10,538 nt of DNA, taken from the NCBI GenBank assembly GCA_017940085.1, contig JAGAZK010000222.1, positions 1-10,538 of the forward strand, written 5' to 3'. How positions within the stretch are numbered: position 1 is the stretch's first letter; every line of letters starts with the position of its first letter. The notes under the pieces are model-generated. The model was not told the origin of the DNA. It saw nothing but the letters and a program-made list of their open reading frames with translations, and searched no databases. Positions 1 through 5,185 of the stretch are shown in pieces. Source of the DNA: Campylobacter sp. GTDB taxonomy: Bacteria; Campylobacterota; Campylobacteria; Campylobacterales; Campylobacteraceae. The position numbers were made by a program, and so were the translations under genes.

Positions 1-990
1 TCTCATACCGCCACCTTGAAACTCTTCTATTCCCCTGTGTCCGTGGATTTCGATTTTATCAAGTGTGCTTTGAAGTTCGCTAAATTCGCTCTCGCTTAAT
101 TCCACGCTCCAAGCACCTAAATTTTCTAAAATCCGCTCTTTATTTTTTGAGCCCGGAATCGGCACGACATTTGGATATTTGTGCAACATCCACGCTAAGG
201 CGATTTGTGCAGGAGTTGCGTTTTTTCGTTTGGCAAATTCACTCACAAGCTCCACTAACGGAGCGTTTTTTTGCATATTTTCCTTTGACAACTGCGGGAT
301 AAATTTTCTAACATCATCGCTATGCGAAAAATCGCTTTTAGCGTTTAATTTACCAGAAAGTAACCCGCTTGCGATCGGCGAAAACGGCACCAAGCCGATA
401 TTGTTAGCTAAGCAGTATGGCAAAACTTCGCTTTCGCAATCTCGCTCGACCATGTTATAAAGATTTTGCACGGCTGAAACAGGCGTGATTTCGTGTGCTT
501 TTTGGATAGTGTTTTTAGTTACTTGCGAAAGTCCCCAACCGCGAATTAATTTCTCATCAATCAATTTTCCCATAGCCTCAGCTACGATTTCTACGGGGAT
601 TTCAGGATTTATGCGGTGTAAATAATACAAATCAACATAATCAGTTTGCAGATTTTCAAGCGATTTTTCTAAATGCTTTTTGATAACCGCATACGCCGAG
701 CCTTCGGCTGAAATTTCAGATTTGTCAAACATTAGTTTTGTAGCCAAAACCACGCTATTTCTAAATTCCTTTACGGCTTTTCCTAAAATTTGCTCGTTGT
801 GTCCGTAGTGGTAGAGTTGTGCACCGTAAATTTCGGCAGTATCGAAAAACGAACAACCAAATTCAAAAGCGGTTCTAATGGCTTCTATGCTGTAATCAAT
901 GCTAGGAATTTGTCCGTATCCGTGCGAAAAGCCCATGCAACCAATGCCGATTGGCGAAACTTCTATGTCGCCTAGTTTTCTTGTTTTCAT
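1..990 (-). CDS. Aldo/keto reductase, YakC-like (3' end cut by window edge)
   Basis: NAD(P)H-dependent carbonyl/aldehyde reductase of the aldo/keto reductase (TIM-barrel) superfamily; the substrate cannot be predicted. Reading from the ATG at 990, the frame stays open for 330 codons to the window edge, so only a few C-terminal residues are probably missing, since this subgroup is usually about 325-335 residues. The four catalytic residues are visible: Asp50 and Tyr55 in FDTAEIYG, Lys85 in LATK and His125 in YYLHR. The late VPIPGSKNKERILENL stretch is the typical cofactor-phosphate loop. ATG codons lie at 993 and 990; an AAGG at 998-1001 serves either, and MKTRKLG is the usual family N-terminus, so I chose 990. 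The frame also stays open back to an ATG at 1095, but that extension covers a frameshifted Tat-leader relic and is probably not translated. It lies 145 nt downstream of the SDR gene, same strand. Family sure; substrate unknown. Confidence 0.9.
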   Translation of the reverse strand, partial: MKTRKLGDIEVSPIGIGCMGFSHGYGQIPSIDYSIEAIRTAFEFGCSFFDTAEIYGAQLYHYGHNEQILGKAVKEFRNSVVLATKLMFDKSEISAEGSAYAVIKKHLEKSLENLQTDYVDLYYLHRINPEIPVEIVAEAMGKLIDEKLIRGWGLSQVTKNTIQKAHEITPVSAVQNLYNMVERDCESEVLPYCLANNIGLVPFSPIASGLLSGKLNAKSDFSHSDDVRKFIPQLSKENMQKNAPLVELVSEFAKRKNATPAQIALAWMLHKYPNVVPIPGSKNKERILENLGAWSVELSESEFSELQSTLDKIEIHGHRGIEEFQGGGMR

Positions 991-993
991 CAT

Positions 994-1090
994 TTTGCCT
1001 TTTTTGATTTCGTTTGCGTTTAGTAAATTTACGCCAAATTTGCAACTACGCCTAAAATCAGCGAATTTTTTAAAAATTTCTTCGTTGCAC
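994..1090 (-). pseudogene. Decayed twin-arginine leader relic upstream of the YakC-like gene
   Basis: Read on the minus strand from the GTG at 1088-1090, the DNA encodes QRRNF, then after adding one base in the T/A run at 1066-1076 it continues as LKNSLILGVVANLA, and after a second one-base addition near 1025-1035 as VNLLNANEIKKGK, directly joining the enzyme's ATG. This matches the intact leaders of the two upstream oxidoreductases (RRDFLKNSAILG and GALDLNA in one, RREFIKNSAIFG and GALNLQA in the other). Two single-base losses would therefore explain it; no intact frame makes a Tat signal here. The frame now open through the region reads MWCNEEIFKKFADF and so on, which has no signal-peptide character. 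Decay is inferred from the alignment; sequencing error in the homopolymer is possible for one of the two shifts. Confidence 0.72.
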
Positions 1091-1138
1091 CACATTTCTT
1101 TTAATACGAACTTGCGACAATGAGTTTGTTGCTTAAAT

Positions 1139-2170
1139 TTACTTTTTACCCATTGGTTTATCAAATGCCGAACCTGAATTTTCCGCAAAGTCCATAGCTT
1201 CACCTGCTAAGGCTCTTGTAGCTTTCATATCATTTTGCACGGCTGCGATTTTAAAATCTGCATTTTTAAAAGCCGATGAGCCCATAAACAGATATTCCGG
1301 CGGATTGCTTTGGCGTGAGATCTCAAACATCACAGGACCAAATGTAGCTGGATTACCCGGTTGTTTGCCGTTGTATTTTTTGAAATTGCCGATAGTTGCA
1401 GCTCTAAGCTCATCATAATCAGCTATTTCGCCTTCATCGGCTCTTAGACTCTCACCTAAAAATTCGGTGCGAAAGCCAGTTGGCATGACATTTATGGCTT
1501 TTATGCCAAATTGATTTAAATCCAAATTTAACCCCTCGCTAAATGCTGAAATCGCAAATTTACTCATACAATACGGAGTGCTAGCTCCGCTTGTTCTAAA
1601 TCCGCCGATTGAGCTAAGATTAAAAATCCTAGCTACGATATTTTCGCTATTTCCGCCGCCAGCTTTGGCTTGTGGTCGCATTAGTTTAAGAGCGGCTTTT
1701 GTGAGCAAAAACGGAGCAAAAACATTGACTTCAAACTGCTCTCTAAGCGATTTTTCGCTAGTTTCTTCTACTATGCCAAGAAGTCCATATCCTGCGTTAT
1801 TTACTAGATTATCAATGCGACCAAATTTAGCCCTTGTGGCTTTGATTAGTTTGTCAAAACTCTTAACCATATTTTTATCAAATTTAAGCTCAAAAGGCAA
1901 AAAATTCTCGCTTTCTTTGCCAAATTTGGCTTCAATTTTAGATAAATTTCTACTAGTAGCTACCACAAAATCGCCCTTTGAAAGAGCATATTTTGTTAGC
2001 TCGTATCCAAAACCGCCCGTTGCAGCAGTTATTAACCAAACTTGATTTTTCATATAATTTCCTTTGTTTTGTTTGCTTGAATTTGTTTGTGCTTGTAAAT
2101 TTAAAGCTCCACCAAATGCCAACGCTCCGCCAAAAATAGCGGAATTTTTAATAAATTCTCGTCTTTTCAT
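1139..2170 (-). CDS. SDR-family oxidoreductase with N-terminal Tat leader
   Basis: Classical short-chain dehydrogenase/reductase, 343 residues, NAD(P)-dependent; substrate unknown. Residues 1-27 form a Tat signal: KRREFIK, then a small-residue hydrophobic core, then a probable cleavage after LQA (residue 27). A 12-residue linker follows, and the enzyme proper begins at Met40 (MKNQVWLITA). SDR motifs: cofactor loop TAATGGFG 48-55, where the usual first Gly of TGxxxGxG is Ala49; NNAG 124-127; catalytic Ser187, Tyr200 and Lys204 (YCMSK). The ATG at 2170 has AAGGA at 2176-2180, which overlaps the stop of the upstream gene; the 8-nt gap marks an operon. Met40 (2053) has its own AAAGGA at 2060-2065, so a leaderless cytosolic form may also be made. 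The region after Tyr200 is long, as in the larger SDRs that act on steroid- or retinol-like substrates, but I would not assign a reaction. Confidence 0.9.
   Translation of the reverse strand: MKRREFIKNSAIFGGALAFGGALNLQAQTNSSKQNKGNYMKNQVWLITAATGGFGYELTKYALSKGDFVVATSRNLSKIEAKFGKESENFLPFELKFDKNMVKSFDKLIKATRAKFGRIDNLVNNAGYGLLGIVEETSEKSLREQFEVNVFAPFLLTKAALKLMRPQAKAGGGNSENIVARIFNLSSIGGFRTSGASTPYCMSKFAISAFSEGLNLDLNQFGIKAINVMPTGFRTEFLGESLRADEGEIADYDELRAATIGNFKKYNGKQPGNPATFGPVMFEISRQSNPPEYLFMGSSAFKNADFKIAAVQNDMKATRALAGEAMDFAENSGSAFDKPMGKK
2060..2065 (-). promoter_or_regulatory. Internal ribosome binding site within the SDR gene
   Basis: AAAGGA on the minus strand, 6 nt before the in-frame ATG at 2051-2053 that begins MKNQVWLITA, the natural start of a cytosolic SDR. 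In the long reading frame this site is translated as the linker residues NKGN. It is about as good as the site in front of the Tat-leader start, so internal initiation is plausible. Confidence 0.6.
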
Positions 2171-2178
2171 AAAAATCC

Positions 2179-3162
2179 TTAATCAGGTAATTTCCAGCCA
2201 TTTAATCTCTCTACTGTCGCAGGGTCATTGTGATAAACTTCGCTAAAAAGAGATTTTTGCTCGTCCATTGCCACTATCGTTTGCATATCGTTTGTGCTAA
2301 GCTCGAAATCAAAAACGCTGAAATTTTCTATCATGCGATTTTTGCGAGTGGTTTTTGGGATAACGATAATGTCGTTTTGGATAAGGTAACGCAAAATAGT
2401 CTGGGCTACGCTTTTGCCGTATTTTTCACCGATTTTTTTAAGAATCGGGTTATTAAACATATCGTTTCTGCCCTCACCAAAACTAGCCCAGCTTTGCACC
2501 GCCGTGCCAAATTTGGCTGCCGTTTCTCTATCTATTTTTCGTTGATGAAACGGATTTAACTCTATTTGATTGATAGCAGGTTTAATTTCGTTATTCATCG
2601 CAAAATCCGTTAGGCGATCCGGGTAAAAATTGCTAACGCCGATTGATTTTATGCGTCCTTCGTTTTTTAGCTTACTCATCGCACGCCACGCCCCATAAAC
2701 ATCATTGTATGGTTGGTGAAGTAAAAGCAAATCAAGATAATCTAAGCCCAGCTTTTTCATACTTGCTTCAAAACTGCGTAAAACACCACTTTCACTAGCA
2801 TTGCTAACCCAAATTTTGGTTGTAACAAAAAACTCTTCTCGCTTAATCCCACCTTTAATAGCCGAATTTACCGCTGCCCCAACGCCACTTTCATTTCTAT
2901 AAGCCTGAGCCGTGTCGATAGAGCGGTATCCTACGCTAATGGCATCTTCAACGCATCTTTGGGTGTCGTTTTGTGGGATTTGATACACGCCGTATCCAAG
3001 AATCGGCATTTTGTTGCCGTCATTTAAAGTGATAAATTTCATTTTTGCTCCTTTTAGATTTGCTAAGTTTTGATTAGAATTTGCGTTTAAATCTAACGCA
3101 CCGCTAAATGTCGCCATAGCTCCAAGAATAGCTGAATTTTTTAGGAAATCTCTTCGTTTCAT
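2179..3162 (-). CDS. Aldo/keto reductase, AKR5-like (2,5-diketogluconate reductase type), with Tat leader
   Basis: NADPH-type aldo/keto reductase, 327 residues; nearest in style to the DkgA/YvgN group that reduces dicarbonyls and aldehydes, but the substrate is not provable. Residues 1-27 are a Tat signal (KRRDFLK, hydrophobic core, probable cleavage after LNA). The enzyme starts at Met41 (MKFITLNDGN). Catalytic residues: Asp83 and Tyr88 in SIDTAQAY, Lys116 in VTTK, His149 in LLLLHQP. GVSNFYPDRL (175-184) and the NADPH loop IPKTTRKNRMIEN (268-280) are typical. I chose the ATG at 3162 because AAGGAG lies 5 nt before it (3168-3173). An ATG ten codons further up (3192) would put that site inside the gene and push the RR pair away from the N-terminus. 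Met41 (3042) has a further AAAGGAG in front of it. It is the first gene of the three-oxidoreductase run; no convincing promoter was found, only a weak TAAAAT at 3205-3210. Confidence 0.92.
   Translation of the reverse strand: MKRRDFLKNSAILGAMATFSGALDLNANSNQNLANLKGAKMKFITLNDGNKMPILGYGVYQIPQNDTQRCVEDAISVGYRSIDTAQAYRNESGVGAAVNSAIKGGIKREEFFVTTKIWVSNASESGVLRSFEASMKKLGLDYLDLLLLHQPYNDVYGAWRAMSKLKNEGRIKSIGVSNFYPDRLTDFAMNNEIKPAINQIELNPFHQRKIDRETAAKFGTAVQSWASFGEGRNDMFNNPILKKIGEKYGKSVAQTILRYLIQNDIIVIPKTTRKNRMIENFSVFDFELSTNDMQTIVAMDEQKSLFSEVYHNDPATVERLNGWKLPD
3048..3054 (-). promoter_or_regulatory. Internal ribosome binding site within the AKR5-like gene
   Basis: AAAGGAG on the minus strand, 5 nt before the in-frame ATG at 3040-3042 (MKFITLNDG), which is where a normal cytosolic AKR5 enzyme would start. 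In the long frame the site is read as linker residues KGA. Its match and spacing are as good as the upstream site that serves the Tat-leader start. Confidence 0.65.
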
Positions 3163-3324
3163 AAAAACTCCTTTTTTGATATAAGTTTTCATTTAAACTA
3201 TGAAATTTTACTAAATTTAATGCCAAATTTACTAGAATAATTCTCCAAATTCGTTGCCTAAAACTACAAATTTATTTATAAATTTAAAAGGACAAGTAGG
3301 GCGAAGATTTAAGATTGTGTTGAG

Positions 3325-3364
3325 TAAATTTACCGCAAATTTGATAAATTTAGCGGTAAATTTA
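3325..3364. repeat. 12-bp perfect inverted repeat, 16-nt spacer
   Basis: TAAATTTACCGC at 3325-3336 is the exact reverse complement of GCGGTAAATTTA at 3353-3364; the 16-nt spacer contains two further AAATTT words. It lies 5 nt beyond the stop of the 153-residue gene on the minus strand, so it may act as a transcription end. However, the T-rich run (TTTATATTTT) follows it on the plus strand, where no gene ends, and the minus-strand continuation is not T-rich. A protein-binding site or mRNA-stabilising hairpin is an alternative. The rest of the 176-bp gap (3193-3368) holds an 18-nt AT-only inverted repeat at 3268-3285 and no gene that I can support. Confidence 0.6.
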
Positions 3365-3368
3365 TATT

Positions 3369-3830
3369 TTAAATGCTATTAGCAATTTTCATTGCTTTAT
3401 TTAATAGCTCTTGTTGTTCTTTTTCGGTGTTGTTGCCATAAATTAGCTTATTCATAATTTGCATAAAATCAAAAGTTTTGAACATTTGAGCATCTTTTTG
3501 GCTTTGTTTTTTAAGCTGTGCAAGTTTATCACTCAAAAGATCATCATCTTGCAAATTTACTTCGCTACCAAAGACATTTGCTTCTTTTAAAGCCATTTTC
3601 ATTGATTCTAATTTGGCATTAAATTTAATCCCGTCAAAATCAGCCAAATCATCGGCAAAGCTCTTACTTATGTTGTTTATCGAGTTTTTGGCAGTTTTTA
3701 GATTGGCATCAATGTCATCAAATTTGGCATTTTTTTGCAAATACTCGCTAAAACTCGCACCTTCGTTGAAATTTTGGTTTTTTATGTAGTTAAATAGATA
3801 ATTAAAATCCACGCTGTTATTTACTTGCAT
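3369..3830 (-). CDS. Uncharacterised 153-residue protein, probably sigma-54 (flagellar) regulon
   Basis: I do not recognise the family. The product is hydrophilic, rich in Asn, Lys and Asp, predicted mostly helical, with no signal peptide, no membrane segment and no Cys. The N-terminus (MQVNNSVDFNYLFNYIKNQN) is aromatic/Asn-rich; the C-terminal third has Lys/Gln-rich stretches (LAQLKKQSQKDAQMF, TEKEQQELLNKAMKI) that could form helical pairs. The ATG at 3830 is supported by AAGGAG at 3835-3840. A near-perfect sigma-54 promoter sits at 3861-3876, giving a leader of about 20 nt. In Campylobacter, sigma-54 drives middle flagellar genes (hook, rod, FlaB) and a few small proteins of unknown role, so a link with the flagellum or its secreted products is inferred from the promoter alone. 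C. jejuni small sigma-54-dependent proteins such as Cj0428 are worth comparing; I cannot claim homology. Confidence 0.85.
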   Translation of the reverse strand: MQVNNSVDFNYLFNYIKNQNFNEGASFSEYLQKNAKFDDIDANLKTAKNSINNISKSFADDLADFDGIKFNAKLESMKMALKEANVFGSEVNLQDDDLLSDKLAQLKKQSQKDAQMFKTFDFMQIMNKLIYGNNTEKEQQELLNKAMKIANSI

Positions 3831-3860
3831 TTTTACTCCTTAGTAAGATTTGTAAAATAC

Positions 3861-3876
3861 AAGCAAAATTAATTCC
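3861..3876 (-). promoter_or_regulatory. Sigma-54 (RpoN) promoter
   Basis: On the minus strand the site reads GGAATTAATTTTGCTT: GGAA, six bases, TTGCTT. The invariant GG and GC are separated by exactly 10 bases, as in -24/-12 promoters, and it matches the Campylobacter flagellar form (the flaB type, GGAA-N6-TTGCTT). Expected transcription start is near 3852, about 20 nt before the ATG at 3830 and just ahead of its AAGGAG. It lies in the 62-nt gap after the UPF0323 gene, so the downstream gene can be switched separately from its neighbours. Confidence 0.8.
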
Positions 3877-3892
3877 GATAGTGTAAATTTGG

Positions 3893-4489
3893 CTATCCGC
3901 CCATACTGCTACCAGAACTACTTTTTGATCCACCACCAAAAAATCCGCTTTTTTTAGAACTTGAACTTGTAGCACTTCTTGCGTTTTGAAAATTATTTAC
4001 ACTTCTTGAATACGCACTTGGGTTTTTGTAAGCTGCTTGGCGTGTGTTTTGATAAGTAGGTGAGCCAAATAATTTTGAACCTATCCAAGAGCCGATTATC
4101 GCTCCAGCCGCACTTGCTAAGATTGCTTCTCCTAAACTCAATCCACCACTACTCAAACTAGCATTTGTGAGACCACTTGCGTTTTGGTCTATCATCGTAT
4201 TTGCTTGAGCGAGTAAAGAATCGATTTCATCTTGAGAAAGCAGTCTTTCGCTGATTTTGCCATCAATCCCAGTTTCTCTTAAAAATACTCTGGTTTCATT
4301 GCTAGGAAATTCGTCTGCTACGCTATATGAGCCGTCATTGTTTTTTTCGATAAATACAGTTGCGCCTTGTTTTTGAATATTTTGTGCATTTGTATTGCCA
4401 CCCATATCGCAACCGCTAAGTCCAAAGGCCAATATCGAGCCTAAAACTCCAGCTTTTGCAATATCTTTAAATGTTTTTGTGTGTTTCAA
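3893..4489 (-). CDS. UPF0323 family lipoprotein
   Basis: Lipid-anchored envelope protein of the UPF0323 family (from memory, H. pylori HP0232 and C. jejuni Cj0371); molecular function unknown. 198 residues. The signal peptide ends in lipobox LSGC with acylated Cys27; Asp at +2, which in enterobacteria keeps lipoproteins in the inner membrane, though this rule is untested here. Family hallmarks: GATVFIEKNNDGSYSVADEFPS (about 43-64, split by me for naming only), the glycine-zipper-like helix ILASAAGAIIGSWIGSKLFG, then YKNPSAYSRSVNNF and a Ser/Gly-rich tail. The start is TTG at 4489: AAGGAT lies at 4495-4500, 5 nt upstream, and the next Met is past the signal peptide. A TATAAT box at 4514-4519 gives it its own promoter 60 nt after pcm. 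The Ser/Gly tail suggests a flexible, surface- or periplasm-exposed end. Confidence 0.93.
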   Translation of the reverse strand: MKHTKTFKDIAKAGVLGSILAFGLSGCDMGGNTNAQNIQKQGATVFIEKNNDGSYSVADEFPSNETRVFLRETGIDGKISERLLSQDEIDSLLAQANTMIDQNASGLTNASLSSGGLSLGEAILASAAGAIIGSWIGSKLFGSPTYQNTRQAAYKNPSAYSRSVNNFQNARSATSSSSKKSGFFGGGSKSSSGSSMGG

Positions 4490-4513
4490 ATTTGATCCTT
4501 TTTAAAATGCGAG

Positions 4514-4519
4514 ATTATA
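4514..4519 (-). promoter_or_regulatory. -10 box (TATAAT) for the UPF0323 gene
   Basis: Perfect TATAAT on the minus strand, preceded by AT-rich DNA as in Campylobacter sigma-70 promoters, which lack a clear -35 box. The predicted start near 4507 leaves a leader of about 18 nt with AAGGAT before the TTG start. A 9-bp AT-only inverted repeat (4532-4551) overlaps the pcm stop just upstream and may weakly end pcm transcription. Confidence 0.6.
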
Positions 4520-4549
4520 TCTAAATTTATCAAATTTAATTTATTAAAT

Positions 4550-5176
4550 TTACTGCACTCCGCCTAGCAGTGGCACGAAATTGCAATCATCAAGTCTTTT
4601 TTCATTGATTGCGGAATTTGTTTTAGTAAATTTGACAATATACTGCTCTTTGTCTCCAATCGGCGCTACTAAAATACCGCCAATTTTGAGTTGTTTAAAA
4701 AGATTTTCAGGCACTTTTGTGCAAGCACAACTAAGCAAAATCCTATCATAAGGTGCATAACTTTGCCAACCTAAATTTCCGTCATCATAGCGAATATGGA
4801 CATTGTTTATATTGAGATTTTTGATTCTTTGTTTTGCGGATTTGGCTAGATTTTCTATTCTCTCAACCGAGAAAACTCTATGAGCCAAAAGCGACAAAAT
4901 CACAGCTTGATACCCGCTTCCACAACCTATTTCTAAAATATTATCGCAATTTTCAGCTTCTAATGCCATAGTCATTTTTGCCACAGTCAAAGGCGAACTA
5001 ATCCATTGGGCTGAATTGATTGGCTGTGGATTTAGGCTAAAAGCATTTTTTTTAATATCCAAAAATACGCTTCTTGGAACTTCGCAAAAAGCTTCATATA
5101 ATCTTGGAGTAAGCATAATCTTATCTGCTATTTCATCAGCCATTTTTGTGCAATTAATGCGTTCTGGATTATTCAT
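4550..5176 (-). CDS. pcm: Protein-L-isoaspartate O-methyltransferase
   Basis: Cytosolic repair enzyme that transfers the methyl group of S-adenosylmethionine to L-isoaspartyl residues formed by protein ageing. 208 residues, the normal length. Motifs: substrate-side PINSAQWISSPLTVAKMT (about 52-69), SAM motif I LEIGCGSGYQ (81-90), acidic ribose-binding strand VFSVERIE, post-I DDGNLGW, and YAPYDRILLSCAC with IGGILVAPIGD further on. The frame also opens with a TTG at 5179, but GAGAGG on the minus strand (5182-5187) is better spaced for the ATG at 5176, which I chose. The gene follows the carbon-nitrogen hydrolase with a 9-nt gap and its ribosome site overlaps that gene's stop, so it is the last member of the nrdB operon. 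Confident assignment. Confidence 0.95.
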   Translation of the reverse strand: MNNPERINCTKMADEIADKIMLTPRLYEAFCEVPRSVFLDIKKNAFSLNPQPINSAQWISSPLTVAKMTMALEAENCDNILEIGCGSGYQAVILSLLAHRVFSVERIENLAKSAKQRIKNLNINNVHIRYDDGNLGWQSYAPYDRILLSCACTKVPENLFKQLKIGGILVAPIGDKEQYIVKFTKTNSAINEKRLDDCNFVPLLGGVQ

Positions 5177-5185
5177 CAATACCTC

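Noticed and set aside
993..1095. Extending the YakC-like reductase to the in-frame ATG at 1095
   Set aside because: The added 34 residues do not look like an aldo/keto reductase N-terminus; the DNA aligns better with the Tat leader in other frames, and a good ribosome site stands before 993/990.
179..1123. Open frames on the plus strand at 179-460, 790-975 and 899-1123
   Set aside because: They lie opposite the YakC-like reductase, lack ribosome sites and show no recognisable motif, while the minus strand carries a complete set of catalytic residues.
1578..2559. Plus-strand open frames at 1578-2045, 2064-2246 and 2230-2559
   Set aside because: Antisense shadows of the SDR and AKR5-like genes; Leu/Ser/Pro-rich translations typical of reverse frames.
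3163..3192. Start of the AKR5-like gene at the ATG at 3192
   Set aside because: The extra ten residues include the translated SD (KKGV) of the start at 3162 and would place the RR pair too far from the N-terminus for a typical Tat signal.
3205..3210. TAAAAT as the -10 box of the oxidoreductase operon
   Set aside because: Only a 5 of 6 match in AT-rich DNA with no supporting upstream element; mentioned under the gene but not listed as a feature.
3286..3300. AAAAGGA on the plus strand as a ribosome site for a small gene in the 3193-3368 gap
   Set aside because: No start codon at fitting distance opens a frame of convincing length or composition before the stops near 3380.
3193..3368. Clustered AAATTT words as a CRISPR-like or iteron array
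   Set aside because: The words are only six bases, spacing is irregular, and no longer repeat unit or regular spacer is present; parA nearby is chromosomal Soj with the usual neighbours, not a plasmid replicon.
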